Shown: positions 7,701 through 16,765, numbered from the stretch's first letter. The stretch is DNA of 38,595 nt from Candidatus Zipacnadia bacterium (GCA_029820995.1 JALGUG010000072.1:1-38595); one strand, 5' to 3'. Notes: generated by a model from the sequence alone, not told the origin. Numbers and translations are program-made.

Positions 7701-9521
7701 ATGAGCAAGGAAAAGCAGTTGCCGAAACATGACGCTTCGATGCACCTGCGAGGGCGCGTGCCCCAGTGGACCCGGCGCCTCGCCGCGCTGGTGGACCGCT
7801 CGGAGATGTCGTCGCGCACCTTCCTCATGGTCCTGGCACTAGTCGTTGGTCTGGGTGGCGGTTATGGTGCCGTGTTCTTTCGCTGGTTGATCCGCACGTT
7901 CCACAAGCTGTTCTTCGAGCATGGCGCTACACTGCTTGCGCCCCTCGGCCCGTATTACGTGATCATTGTCCCGGCGGTCGGCATGGTCATTGTAGCGGCC
8001 ATGGTGCGATACCTGGCCCCCGAGACCAAGGGGCACGGAGTCCCCGAGGTCATGGAGGCTGTGGCGTTGCGGGGGGGCATCATTCGGCCCCGAGTCGCCG
8101 TCATCAAGTCGCTGGCTTCGGCCGTCTGTATCGGCTCCGGGGGTTCAGCCGGCCGCGAGGGGCCGATCGTCCAGATCGGCTCCGCCCTGGGCTCAACGCT
8201 CGGCCAAATCCTGCATCTGTCCGACAACCGCGTGCGGACCTTGGTGAGCTGTGGCGCCGCCGCGGGCATCGCCGCCACGTTCAACGCTCCGCTGGCCGGC
8301 GTGTTCTTTGCGCTCGAGATTATCGCCGGAGACTTCACGGCCGAGTGCTTTGGCGGTGTCGTAGTCTCCTCGATCATGGCCTCCGTCGTGGGACGCAGTG
8401 CCTTCGGAGACATGCCCGCCTTCACGGTCTTCCCCTACCAACTGGCGCGCCACGCAGAGCTCATCTTTTTTGTGTTGCTCGGCATTGTCGCCTGTCTGGT
8501 CGCGCAGCTCTTCATGCGTACGCTCTACTACTGCGAGGACCTCTTTGAAGGAATGCGTCTCCCCTGGCCGGCGACCGCAGTGATCGGCGGGCTGGGGATC
8601 GGTGTGACCGGTTTGCTGTTTCATGAGGTGTTCGGGGTCGGGTACGCCGCGATTGATGAGGCCGCCTTTGCCCGCTATAGCATCGGATTCGCCCTCTGCC
8701 TCCTGGCCGCCAAGATCCTCGCCACCTCCGTCACTCTGGGAAGCTGGGGCTCCGGCGGAATCTTTGCTCCCTCCCTCTTCATGGGCGCCATGCTGGGGCT
8801 GGCCTTCGGAAAGCTGATGAACCTGATCGGCAGCCAAACATCTCCCGGAGCATACGCGCTCGTCGGAATGGGGGCCGTGTTCGCCGGTACGGCACATGCC
8901 CCGATCAGCGCGATCCTCATCCTGTTCGAGCTCACGCGCGACTACCGCCTGATCCTACCGCTCATGTTCGCCTGCGTGATCTCGACCATCCTCTCCCGTC
9001 TGCTGGAGCGGGACTCGATCTACACCTGGAAGCTGACACGCCGCGGCGTGCACGTCAGCTTTGGTCGCGACATCGGGCTGCTCAACATGATCAAGGTCGC
9101 GGATGCGATGACCACCGATCTTACGACCGTCGCCACAACGGCTAGCGTCCGGGAGGTTGCGCAGTTGCTCGAGACCACGAAGCACCACGGCTTCCCGGTT
9201 GTTGACGAACAGGGCCTATTGCACGGAATTGTGACGCTCCAGGACATCCGCCGGGCGCTCCATGACGGCCAGGAGAATGTTCCGGTCACGGAGGTCGCTA
9301 CCCATGCCGTGCTGGTCTGCTTCCCCGAGGAAAACCTCAACGACGCCTTGCGCAAGCTGGGGCTCAGGGACGTCGGGCGGATTCCCGTGGTGGACCCCGA
9401 CGATCACCGCAAGATCCTGGGCCTGATCACCAGAAAGAATGTCATCACCGCCTACAATCAGGCCCTGATGCGCCAACACGTGGGGCTGGAGCAGACCTTG
9501 GAGACGGAGACCTACGACTAA
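7701..9521 (+). CDS. ClC-family chloride channel/transporter with C-terminal CBS pair
   Basis: This 606-residue integral membrane protein should move chloride or a related anion, as a channel or H+/anion antiporter. Seen: GHGVPEV (111-117) at the GSGIP selectivity position, with His112 where ClC-ec1 has Ser107; GREGP (151-155) with the gating Glu153; FNAPLAG near 194-200; GGIFAP (352-357). After FNAPLAG the segment FFALEII has Glu206 then Ile207, so the inner proton glutamate (E203 of ClC-ec1) is Ile. CBS1 covers about 466-520 and CBS2 about 529-585, likely nucleotide-sensing. It is followed one base later by the DUF362 gene. Specificity and coupling cannot be settled by eye. Confidence 0.93.
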   Translation: MSKEKQLPKHDASMHLRGRVPQWTRRLAALVDRSEMSSRTFLMVLALVVGLGGGYGAVFFRWLIRTFHKLFFEHGATLLAPLGPYYVIIVPAVGMVIVAAMVRYLAPETKGHGVPEVMEAVALRGGIIRPRVAVIKSLASAVCIGSGGSAGREGPIVQIGSALGSTLGQILHLSDNRVRTLVSCGAAAGIAATFNAPLAGVFFALEIIAGDFTAECFGGVVVSSIMASVVGRSAFGDMPAFTVFPYQLARHAELIFFVLLGIVACLVAQLFMRTLYYCEDLFEGMRLPWPATAVIGGLGIGVTGLLFHEVFGVGYAAIDEAAFARYSIGFALCLLAAKILATSVTLGSWGSGGIFAPSLFMGAMLGLAFGKLMNLIGSQTSPGAYALVGMGAVFAGTAHAPISAILILFELTRDYRLILPLMFACVISTILSRLLERDSIYTWKLTRRGVHVSFGRDIGLLNMIKVADAMTTDLTTVATTASVREVAQLLETTKHHGFPVVDEQGLLHGIVTLQDIRRALHDGQENVPVTEVATHAVLVCFPEENLNDALRKLGLRDVGRIPVVDPDDHRKILGLITRKNVITAYNQALMRQHVGLEQTLETETYD

Positions 9522-9522
9522 C

Positions 9523-10656
9523 GTGAACGAGGGACGAACGGTTGTCAGCCTCGTGCCGTGCGAGACGTACGAGGCGCCCAAGGTGGAATACGCCGTGCGC
9601 CGCGCCCTGGATCTCTTGGATGGCGCGGTGCCGTTGATTCAACCCGGCGCCACCGTACTGGCCAAGCCGAACCTCCTCCAGGCGCGTCCCCCGGAGGCCG
9701 CCATCACAACTCATCCCACTGTGGTGGACGCCGTGGTGGGGTGGGCCGCCGGACTGGGCGGCCGGGTCGTAATCGCTGACCAGCCCACGTACAGCCTGGG
9801 CCGTAGCGCCTCTCGTCTTATGGAGAAGACGGGCATGGCCGCCCTCGCAGACCGGCGTGGGGTCGCGACGGAGCTGCTGGCGGAGGCCGGCTACGTCGAG
9901 TGCCGCGTTCCAGGGGCGCACCAGCTCCCGATGGTGCACCTGGCCCAGCGCGTGGTCGAGAGCGATATCGTAATCAACCTGCCCAAGTGCAAGACCCACA
10001 TGCAGACGTTTTTCACGGGAGCGGTCAAGAACATGTTCGGCGGACTGGCGCCCCGGGATCGCATGGACCTGCACTGCCTCGGCGGCTTCCGCGCCGTGAG
10101 TGATGCCATCGCCGACCTGTACGCGGCCCGGCCTCCGCACCTGAACGTGATGGACGCGGTTGTGGTCATGGAGGGCTCGGGCCCGGCGCGCGGGGAGCCG
10201 CGGCCGCTGGGCCTGATTGCGGCGTCACGAGACGGCGTGGCGCTGGACCGGGTGATGACCGAGGTCTTGGGCTTTCGCCCCGGCATGGTGCGCACCACGG
10301 AGGCCGCCGCGGAACTGGGCGCCGGCGTATCGGACCTGCAGCAGATCGAGGTGCGCGGCGTTGACTTGGATGCCGTGCGCACCTCAATTCGCATCCCGCC
10401 GTCGCACTGGACCGGCATCCCGCACTTTCTGGCGCGTGCCGCGCGGCGCTGGCTCTACATCCGCCCGCGGGTCGAACCTGCTCTCTGCCGGGCCTGCGGT
10501 GGTTGCGCGCAAGTCTGCCCTACCGGGGCCATACAGGTCGGCCAGGTGGCGACAATTGACCGCCACAAGTGCATCGAGTGCTTTTGCTGCCAGGAGGCTT
10601 GTTCCTTCGATGCCATCGAGGTCGAGCGGAGTTGGCTATCGCAGTACGTGAGCTAG
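9523..10656 (+). CDS. DUF362 protein with C-terminal 2[4Fe-4S] ferredoxin domain
   Basis: This 377-residue protein is mostly DUF362 (about residues 45-280). Blocks include LAKPNLLQARPPEAAITTHP, VVIADQPTY, INLPKCKTHMQTFFTGAVKNMFGG and MEGSGPARGEPRPLGL. The C-terminus has two cluster motifs: Cys322, 325, 328 and 332 followed by Pro, and Cys350, 353, 356 and 360. It is a predicted iron-sulfur protein, but the reaction of DUF362 proteins is not established. Start GTG 9523 lies one base after the ClC stop (TAA, 9519-9521). It is the last gene of the plus-strand operon. Its TAG stop overlaps the stop of the convergent metal ATPase in the tetramer CTAG. Confidence 0.9.
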   Translation: MNEGRTVVSLVPCETYEAPKVEYAVRRALDLLDGAVPLIQPGATVLAKPNLLQARPPEAAITTHPTVVDAVVGWAAGLGGRVVIADQPTYSLGRSASRLMEKTGMAALADRRGVATELLAEAGYVECRVPGAHQLPMVHLAQRVVESDIVINLPKCKTHMQTFFTGAVKNMFGGLAPRDRMDLHCLGGFRAVSDAIADLYAARPPHLNVMDAVVVMEGSGPARGEPRPLGLIAASRDGVALDRVMTEVLGFRPGMVRTTEAAAELGAGVSDLQQIEVRGVDLDAVRTSIRIPPSHWTGIPHFLARAARRWLYIRPRVEPALCRACGGCAQVCPTGAIQVGQVATIDRHKCIECFCCQEACSFDAIEVERSWLSQYVS

Positions 10657-12560
10657 CCGCCCGGTGCACGGAGCAGACGCATCGAGTTGAGAATCACCGC
10701 CAGTGAGCTGACCTGGTGTAGAATCGCGCCGCCGACCGGACCGACCCAGCCCACCGACGCGACGATCACGGCCCCCGCGTTGAACAGCACCGCGAAGGCG
10801 AGGTTCTGGCGGATCACACCCAAGGCCCGGCGGCTCAGGGCGAAGGTCTCCACGAGTTGTTCCAGGTTCGAGGACATCAGCGCAATGTCCGAGGCCTCCA
10901 GAGCCACATCGGATCCCGCTGCTCCCATGGCGATGCCCACGCTGGCCGCCGCAAGTGCCGGAGCGTCATTCACTCCGTCCCCGACCATCGCCACCCGGTG
11001 GCCCGCATCCACGGCCTGTCGCACATGCTCCAGCTTCTGCTCCGGCAGCATTTCCGCGTGGACTTCCTCAATGCCGACCTCGCGTGCCACGGCGTCGGCC
11101 GCCTGTGGGTTGTCGCCCGTCAGCATCACGACGCGCTTCTTTGCGGCTCGCTGCAAGCTCGCAACGCTCCCGGCTGCTCCCTCCCGCACCCGGTCAGCCA
11201 CTGAGACCGCGCCGATGATCTCCTCGTTGGCCGCGACCAGAATGACCGTCCGTCCAAGCTGCTCCTCGCGCTGGACGTGCTGCTCCACCACGCGCGGTAG
11301 ACCCACGCCGGCGCCCCGTAGATGCGGCGGACTGCCAACATGCAGCTTCAGGCCCGAGTACTGGGCGCGGACGCCGCGGCCGCGCTCGTTCACGAACGCC
11401 TCGGGCTCGGGGACAGGCTGGGGCGAGAATCCGCGCCATGCCTCCACAATCGCCCGCGCCAGAGGGTGCTCGGAGCGCACCTCGGCGATGGCCGCCAGAC
11501 GCAACACTTCCTTCGGGGCCCGGTGGTCGAAGCCTTCCACTCTCACGACGCTCGGTTGGCCCGCTGTCAGGGTCCCCGTCTTGTCCAGTGCAACCATCGT
11601 CGTCGCGCCTGCCGCCTCCAGGTGCTCGCCCCCCTTAATCAGGATGCCGTGCCGCGCCGCTCGGCCAATGGCGGACACTACTGCAGCCGGCGTGCCCAGC
11701 ACCAGCGCGCAAGGACAGGCGACCACCAGGATCGTGATCGCGCGCGACAGCTCTCCGGTGAACAGCCACACGCCCAAGGCAGTGATAACCGCCACCGGAG
11801 CAAACCAACTGGCGAAGCGGTCCACTGTGCGCTCCACCGGCGCCCGAGACTCCCGGGCCTGCTCAACGAGACGCCGCACTCGCGAGATAGCGATGTCCTC
11901 GCCCACCCGGGTCGCGCGCACGTCAATCGTCCCGTCCTCGGCCAGCGTGCCGCCCCACACCTTGTTGCCGACACCAACATCGCGCGGCAAGGACTCCCCG
12001 GTCACAGTTGCCTCGTTGACTGCCGTGGCCCCGGCCACCACCTCACCGTCCACCGGAATGCGGTCGCCCGGACGGACTACGCACACCTCCCCGACCTGAA
12101 CCTCGGACGCCGGCACGCTCGCCAGCTCCGCACCTCGCCGCACCAGCGCCATCTCCGGAGCCAGGGCAAGCAACTTGGCCAACGCCCGTTCCGAGCGGTC
12201 CCCCGCCACCTGTTCCAGATATTCGCCCAGCAGCATGATGAAGGCGACCATCCCGGCGGCACGGTACTCCTCGATGGCCAGCGCGGCGAACACCGCGATC
12301 GTGACCAGTAAGTCGGCGCCGATCTTGCGCCGTAGCAATTGGCCGCCCGCGCTCACCGCAATCGGGTAGACGCCCAACACCGCCGCCAGTGCGCCCAGAG
12401 CATTACTCACCCACACGGGCTCGACGCCCCACCAACGCGTCAGCCACGCAGCCGAAATCAGCACCCCAGCCACAACTAGGCGCACTAGGGCCCGGCGCCC
12501 ACCCGGCGCTTCGCGGCTCTCAGGACTGCCGGGCACACAAGTCGAACAAGAGGCACTCAC
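10653..12560 (-). CDS. Heavy-metal translocating P1B-type ATPase
   Basis: This 635-residue membrane pump uses ATP to export a transition metal. Visible: TGES (187-190), the transmembrane CPC (282-284), phosphorylated Asp326 in DKTGTLT, SEHP (363-366), TGDN (481-484) and GDGVND (527-532). There is no N-terminal HMA domain. Instead a short tail contains Cys5 and Cys8 (CSTC). The last helix reads GGAILHQVSSLAVILNS, unlike the M-SS pattern of CopA or the Asp of ZntA, so the metal is not assigned. Start GTG has GAGAGGAG about 9 bases upstream and lies 4 bases after the csoR stop, so the pair is an operon. An incorrect copper label is possible if only the regulator is considered. Confidence 0.92.
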   Translation of the reverse strand: MSASCSTCVPGSPESREAPGGRRALVRLVVAGVLISAAWLTRWWGVEPVWVSNALGALAAVLGVYPIAVSAGGQLLRRKIGADLLVTIAVFAALAIEEYRAAGMVAFIMLLGEYLEQVAGDRSERALAKLLALAPEMALVRRGAELASVPASEVQVGEVCVVRPGDRIPVDGEVVAGATAVNEATVTGESLPRDVGVGNKVWGGTLAEDGTIDVRATRVGEDIAISRVRRLVEQARESRAPVERTVDRFASWFAPVAVITALGVWLFTGELSRAITILVVACPCALVLGTPAAVVSAIGRAARHGILIKGGEHLEAAGATTMVALDKTGTLTAGQPSVVRVEGFDHRAPKEVLRLAAIAEVRSEHPLARAIVEAWRGFSPQPVPEPEAFVNERGRGVRAQYSGLKLHVGSPPHLRGAGVGLPRVVEQHVQREEQLGRTVILVAANEEIIGAVSVADRVREGAAGSVASLQRAAKKRVVMLTGDNPQAADAVAREVGIEEVHAEMLPEQKLEHVRQAVDAGHRVAMVGDGVNDAPALAAASVGIAMGAAGSDVALEASDIALMSSNLEQLVETFALSRRALGVIRQNLAFAVLFNAGAVIVASVGWVGPVGGAILHQVSSLAVILNSMRLLRAPGG

Positions 12561-12564
12561 TAGC

Positions 12565-12876
12565 TTAGCTCCTCTCGATGATACCGGCGCTCAGCAACGC
12601 CGATCTCAGGTCGTCGAGGGCTTGCCGGCCCGTGCCCTCCTCGATGGCCCGCGCCACGCAGTGCTCCAAATGCTCTTCCAGCAGCTTCGTGCTCACCCGC
12701 GCCAGCGCCGCCCGCACGGCGCCGATCTGAAGCAGCAGCTCCTCGCAAGGCCGCTCTTGCCGGATCATCCGGCGGATCCCGCGCACATGCCCCTCGATGC
12801 GGGCCAGCCGGTCATCAATCTTCTTCAGATCCGGAGGAGCGGCAGACAGCTCCGCCTGAGCAGTTCTCGAGCTCAT
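12565..12876 (-). CDS. csoR: CsoR-family metal-sensing repressor
   Basis: This 103-residue all-helical repressor belongs to the CsoR/RcnR (DUF156) family. The core RLARIEGHVRGIRRMI leads to Cys44 in RPCEELL and His69...Cys73 in EEHLEHC. The C-to-H (25) and C-to-C (29) spacings equal those of the Cu(I) ligands Cys36, His61 and Cys65 of Mycobacterium CsoR, so Cu(I) sensing is the leading prediction. The frame is open to an ATG at 12909. The ATG at 12876 is preferred because GGGAGGGG sits 7 bases upstream, and the longer form would translate the operator palindrome. It is predicted to repress itself and the downstream ATPase and to release DNA on metal binding. Confidence 0.9.
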   Translation of the reverse strand: MSSRTAQAELSAAPPDLKKIDDRLARIEGHVRGIRRMIRQERPCEELLLQIGAVRAALARVSTKLLEEHLEHCVARAIEEGTGRQALDDLRSALLSAGIIERS

Positions 12877-12879
12877 TAT

Positions 12880-12898
12880 TATCCCCTCCCAGGGGATA
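12880..12898. promoter_or_regulatory. Perfect 19-bp palindrome, likely CsoR operator
   Basis: TATCCCCTCCCAGGGGATA has perfect 8-base arms around CCC. It resembles known CsoR operators with C-tract/G-tract arms. It lies 4 bases upstream of the preferred csoR ATG, and its inner part encodes the GGGAGGGG ribosome-binding site on the minus strand. The same stretch therefore serves DNA binding and ribosome binding. Repressor binding is inferred. Confidence 0.75.
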
Positions 12899-12913
12899 GG
12901 ATACGCCAATCAC

Positions 12914-12919
12914 AGTATA
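12914..12919 (-). promoter_or_regulatory. Candidate -10 box of the csoR-ATPase operon
   Basis: On the minus strand this hexamer reads TATACT, a good -10 box. No convincing -35 was seen at 16-18 bases. Transcription would start near 12906, placing the palindrome at 12880-12898 in the first 30 transcribed bases, consistent with a roadblock or initiation-blocking operator. Confidence 0.4.
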
Positions 12920-13006
12920 CCAGACTTGAGGCCGAGACAGTGTGGGTTTTCATACAGATGGACCAGCCTCGGAGGCCTACCGGTGAGGGGCGGCACCGTC
13001 AGGCAT

Positions 13007-16000
13007 TCACCGCCTCTCGGCGGCCACCGCAATGCCGCAGAGCACTGGAGCACGGGTTCGCGCTGACGCCGCAGGTTTAAGGCTGACCGTCAAGCTTCCT
13101 TTCACGTTGACACCTTTGAACTGCTTGACGATCATCCGGTTCGGCCCGCCCGCCTGCTTGACGATGTCGAAGTCCTTGAGGACCTCTCGCTCCTGCAGCG
13201 CCACGCTGAAGACCCGCTCGCCGGGCTTGGTGTTATCGGGCTCCATGAAATACAAAGCCACAGTGTAGAGACGCTCTTGCTCCGCCTTCTCATCCAGCGT
13301 GATCGTGACTGAGCGCAAGCCCTTGGCGCCGGAGGCAGCGACCCATCTCAGGCCCTCGCCACCGATGCGCGAGGAATGCCGGCGGAACCACTCAGGCTCC
13401 TCGGGTGCGACGCTCACCGATATCGCAGGCGATGGCCCCCCGACGATCGGATACTCCAGCCACAGCATCCCGTCGGGCCCGTAGCGGTCGCCCGGTGCCC
13501 CGAGGTTGATGCCAACGCGCTGCACGGGCGCCCGGTCCTGGGGAAAGATGCTGAAGGTCCATGTTTCGACCTCGGGCATGTACACGAAGGCCAGCGACGT
13601 TTGGTTCTGGTAGCTGCAAGTGCAGGTCCGGGTGTAGTCCGGCGCATTGAGGACGCCGTTGGCGACGATCAAGTTGGACGTGCAGCCGGACTTGAAGCCC
13701 CCCAGGTTGCCGGTCCCGCCGTCAGTTGCCAGGTCGAAGTAGCCCGCCGCGGCAGATCGGAACGTGATCAGATACTCGCTGGCCACGATCGTATTGCAGC
13801 CATAGTTTCGACCGAATTGCCACGGAGCCTCCCTGCCCGTGATCGGGTTCCGGCGCATTATCTGTTCGCCCGTGAGCAGGTTGAAGGCCTGGGCTAACTC
13901 CCGGAGGGAGATCGTCTGGGTGATGATGGTGTCACCGTGCAGCAAACAGGGCCCGTAGTACTTGTGCGGCTTGTCCCACAGCACCTTGCCGTCCCTGCCC
14001 CGGTACGCAATCATCCGGTCGCCCGGCTCGTTGGGCAGCATATCGCGCGAAGGCCGGCCGGCCTGCAGCAGAACATCGTACCGTTCGGAATACCCGAGCC
14101 ACGTGCCGAACACGTCCTTGGTCGTCTCCCACAGGACCTTCCCCGTGCGTACGTCCAGACACACGAGCCGTGGCTGGCCCTCCGGCGTCTGGCCCCGGCG
14201 TTCCATCTTCTGCACCACGGCGTCCGGCAGACGGTCAATGCCGAACAGCTTGTCGTTGCCCAGGGCAATGGCGTTGTGCCGGAAACAGAACACCGAGTCG
14301 AAGGTCCACAGCACTTTGCCGCTGTGACGATTCATGGCGACTAGCTGTTTGCTGGACGTCGCATCCCAGTTGTCTTTGGCGCCGATCGGCTCCTCGCCCT
14401 CGAAGATCAAGGGTGAAGAGCCGGCCACCAAGAGGTCCTTCCAGATGCCCAGATAGCCCCAGATCGGTGCCTCTGACGCGCCGGGCCCGGCCGGGAGCTT
14501 GAACTCGGACACCTGCTTCCCCGTAGCCGGGTCCAGGAGCAGGCATCGCTGTCCGTGAGCGACATAGATTGCCTCCGAGGACGAAACGTAGTTGCTGCCG
14601 ACGGAATTCGCTCCCGGCTGATGGCTGGTGCTGTTATACGGCTTGCCGATGCCCGGAAGCCGCACCTTCCACAGCACGCGTCCGGTATATACGTCCATGG
14701 CGCGCAGCGTATCGGGCCCCTCAATGAACAGCCGACCATCCACCACCTGCTCCGACGGACCATGGCCATGCCGCGGCAGGATCTCAGTGTTCGATGAGCC
14801 GCCAAACCAGAGTACACCCAACGGCGCTTTGACCAGCTTGTCCCGGGACACGCAGGTGTTCCCGGCATCCGCATACTGGTGTGTCCAGTTCGCGGCCCCC
14901 GGCAAGGCTCCCACACGCCTCAGTGTGACGAACTCTCCCTTCACCTTGATCTCGGCCTTCGGCAGCTTGGCCGCCTGGACCGATTGGACGAAGCTTCGCC
15001 TCTTGCTCGCCGGAATCGCCAGACAAGCCACGCCGCCGTAAGGACGCAGCGGGTAGAATAGCTTCTTCGCGAAGGCAGTGCCCTTCGCCAGTCCCGCCGC
15101 TGCCGGATCCTCCGACACAATGAGGCTGGCCACGTACGGGGGGAATCGGAAGGTCAACGGGTCGCCGGCGTGGGCCGATACCCGCACACCGTACAGGCCG
15201 GCGGCCTTCAGCCTCGTGCGCAGCGACGCGATCTTGCCTTCGTCAGGGTCCACGGCGACAAGATGCAACTTGGACTGGCGGGCGAGTTCTTCGATCAGCC
15301 TTCCGTTCCCCACGCCCCAGACCAGGCAGTAGCCCTCAGTTACCCCGGTGAGCCTCAGCAGATCCCCGACTCTCCTGGTCCATTCATCCCGAGTGGGAAC
15401 AGCCCCGGTGCGTTCCTCGGCATAGGTCCTTGGTTGGGTCTTCTGCGATCCGAAGCAGTAGATGCGGCCCTCCAGCGTAACGACCAACAGCCGGTCGTTG
15501 GCCGCCACCATCGAGGCCGGTGTGCCCTCAATCTCCGCTTGCCACGACAGCTTGGGCTTGCCGCCCGGCTGCGGCAAGTCAATTGCCATCACAGCGCCCC
15601 TCTTGCCCGCATACAGGCGCAAGCCTGCCTTCAGGAATACTCGTTCAGCTTCAACGGGCAAGCTCCACAACTGGGGTGCCCACCACCTCTCGATCTTGTT
15701 CCCCTTCCTGTCCTTGGTGATTGTGACTTCCAGCTTCACCGGGTCATAGGCTGCAACAGCGCCCTTGTCCACGCCGTACAGTCTGTCCTCGGTCACGATG
15801 GAGCAGCGAGCATCGGGAGTCGCCGTGCTGCGATACGGGTTCAGGTTGGCTGGAGAGCCGACGCCCGCCCGGAGCCGACCGTCGGCCAGGTCATAGACGA
15901 TGCCGCAGTTGACGAAGCGCTCACCGGCCGCTGAGACCCAGAACCCCCCCAGATACTTGTTCTCTGCGAGGTGAAAGTACAGGAGCTTGCCGGTCTTGCG

Positions 16001-16765
16001 GTCGAAGCAAGCCGGGGCTGACCGGCCGCCGGCCACCAGGAGCCTGTCGCCCGCCGCCGCCAAGTAGCCTTGTGGCGCGATGCCGCCGAAGGCCGGGCTG
16101 TTGTGGGGCTGCTGGATGTACATGGCGCCCGTGCCGTCGTTCTGCCACAGAACTTGACCTGTTTCCGCGTCCAGGCAGTAGATGAACACGCCCATGAACG
16201 GCCAGATGCCCGCAGCGAAGTACACCTGCCCGTCGGCGACGACCGGCGCGCCCCGGGCCGGCCAGGCGGAGATCAGCCGTTTGTTGCCCAGGAGTTTGCG
16301 CTCACTCGGCGCCCCGAGGAATTTCCACACGAGTCTGCCGTCCGCCGCTCTCAGACAGTACAGGTGACCGTCGTCCGAGGCGAAGTAGACCCGGTTCCTC
16401 CAGGCTACAGGGGCAAAACGTACCGGGCCGTCGGCAAAAAAGGTCCACTTGGCGGCGCCGCTGGCCGCATCCAGGGCCAACACGCTGTCGGTCCCCGGCG
16501 AGTTCACGAACACCATACCGCCCTTCACCACCGGCTCATAGCACACGTCGAACCGCATCCGCGGCTCATCCGGCCAAGCCGGCTCCAGCGGCGGGTACTG
16601 CCGGACCCACTGAAGATGCAGCTCAGCCGCCAATTCCGTCGTCACGGCACTGCGCCGGGCGTCACAGCGATACATCGGCCAGTCCGTCGCGCCGGCACGT
16701 GCCGCGAGCAGGGCGACAGATAGCAGAAGGAGGCGAATTGATCCACAGAACCTGGTGCGACGCAT
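13007..16765 (-). CDS. Giant exported PQQ-like propeller protein with inserted methyltransferase-like domain and malectin-like C-terminus
   Basis: This is about 1252 residues. Positions here count from an upstream GTG at 16774. A signal peptide ends near residue 29. A first BamB/PQQ-type propeller (about 30-443) begins DWPMYRCDARRS. A Rossmann-like region (about 460-620) has VWGVGNGRLIEELA and, one strand later, VAVDPDEGK, as in class I SAM-dependent methyltransferases. A second propeller (about 627-1077) begins NWTHQYADAGNT and repeats motifs such as DVYTGRVLWK and DVRTGKVLWE. The tail (about 1087-1250) resembles malectin-like sugar-binding modules. The ATG at 16765 is preferred, with GAGGTG about 6 bases upstream. 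It diverges from the GH116 gene. The function is unknown, and whether the methyltransferase part can work outside the cytoplasm is an open question. Confidence 0.85.
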   Translation of the reverse strand: MRRTRFCGSIRLLLLSVALLAARAGATDWPMYRCDARRSAVTTELAAELHLQWVRQYPPLEPAWPDEPRMRFDVCYEPVVKGGMVFVNSPGTDSVLALDAASGAAKWTFFADGPVRFAPVAWRNRVYFASDDGHLYCLRAADGRLVWKFLGAPSERKLLGNKRLISAWPARGAPVVADGQVYFAAGIWPFMGVFIYCLDAETGQVLWQNDGTGAMYIQQPHNSPAFGGIAPQGYLAAAGDRLLVAGGRSAPACFDRKTGKLLYFHLAENKYLGGFWVSAAGERFVNCGIVYDLADGRLRAGVGSPANLNPYRSTATPDARCSIVTEDRLYGVDKGAVAAYDPVKLEVTITKDRKGNKIERWWAPQLWSLPVEAERVFLKAGLRLYAGKRGAVMAIDLPQPGGKPKLSWQAEIEGTPASMVAANDRLLVVTLEGRIYCFGSQKTQPRTYAEERTGAVPTRDEWTRRVGDLLRLTGVTEGYCLVWGVGNGRLIEELARQSKLHLVAVDPDEGKIASLRTRLKAAGLYGVRVSAHAGDPLTFRFPPYVASLIVSEDPAAAGLAKGTAFAKKLFYPLRPYGGVACLAIPASKRRSFVQSVQAAKLPKAEIKVKGEFVTLRRVGALPGAANWTHQYADAGNTCVSRDKLVKAPLGVLWFGGSSNTEILPRHGHGPSEQVVDGRLFIEGPDTLRAMDVYTGRVLWKVRLPGIGKPYNSTSHQPGANSVGSNYVSSSEAIYVAHGQRCLLLDPATGKQVSEFKLPAGPGASEAPIWGYLGIWKDLLVAGSSPLIFEGEEPIGAKDNWDATSSKQLVAMNRHSGKVLWTFDSVFCFRHNAIALGNDKLFGIDRLPDAVVQKMERRGQTPEGQPRLVCLDVRTGKVLWETTKDVFGTWLGYSERYDVLLQAGRPSRDMLPNEPGDRMIAYRGRDGKVLWDKPHKYYGPCLLHGDTIITQTISLRELAQAFNLLTGEQIMRRNPITGREAPWQFGRNYGCNTIVASEYLITFRSAAAGYFDLATDGGTGNLGGFKSGCTSNLIVANGVLNAPDYTRTCTCSYQNQTSLAFVYMPEVETWTFSIFPQDRAPVQRVGINLGAPGDRYGPDGMLWLEYPIVGGPSPAISVSVAPEEPEWFRRHSSRIGGEGLRWVAASGAKGLRSVTITLDEKAEQERLYTVALYFMEPDNTKPGERVFSVALQEREVLKDFDIVKQAGGPNRMIVKQFKGVNVKGSLTVSLKPAASARTRAPVLCGIAVAAERR

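Noticed and set aside
10687-12099. 470-codon plus-strand frame opposite the metal ATPase
   Set aside because: Low-complexity Ser/Thr/Arg/Pro sequence. The minus strand carries all P-type ATPase motifs.
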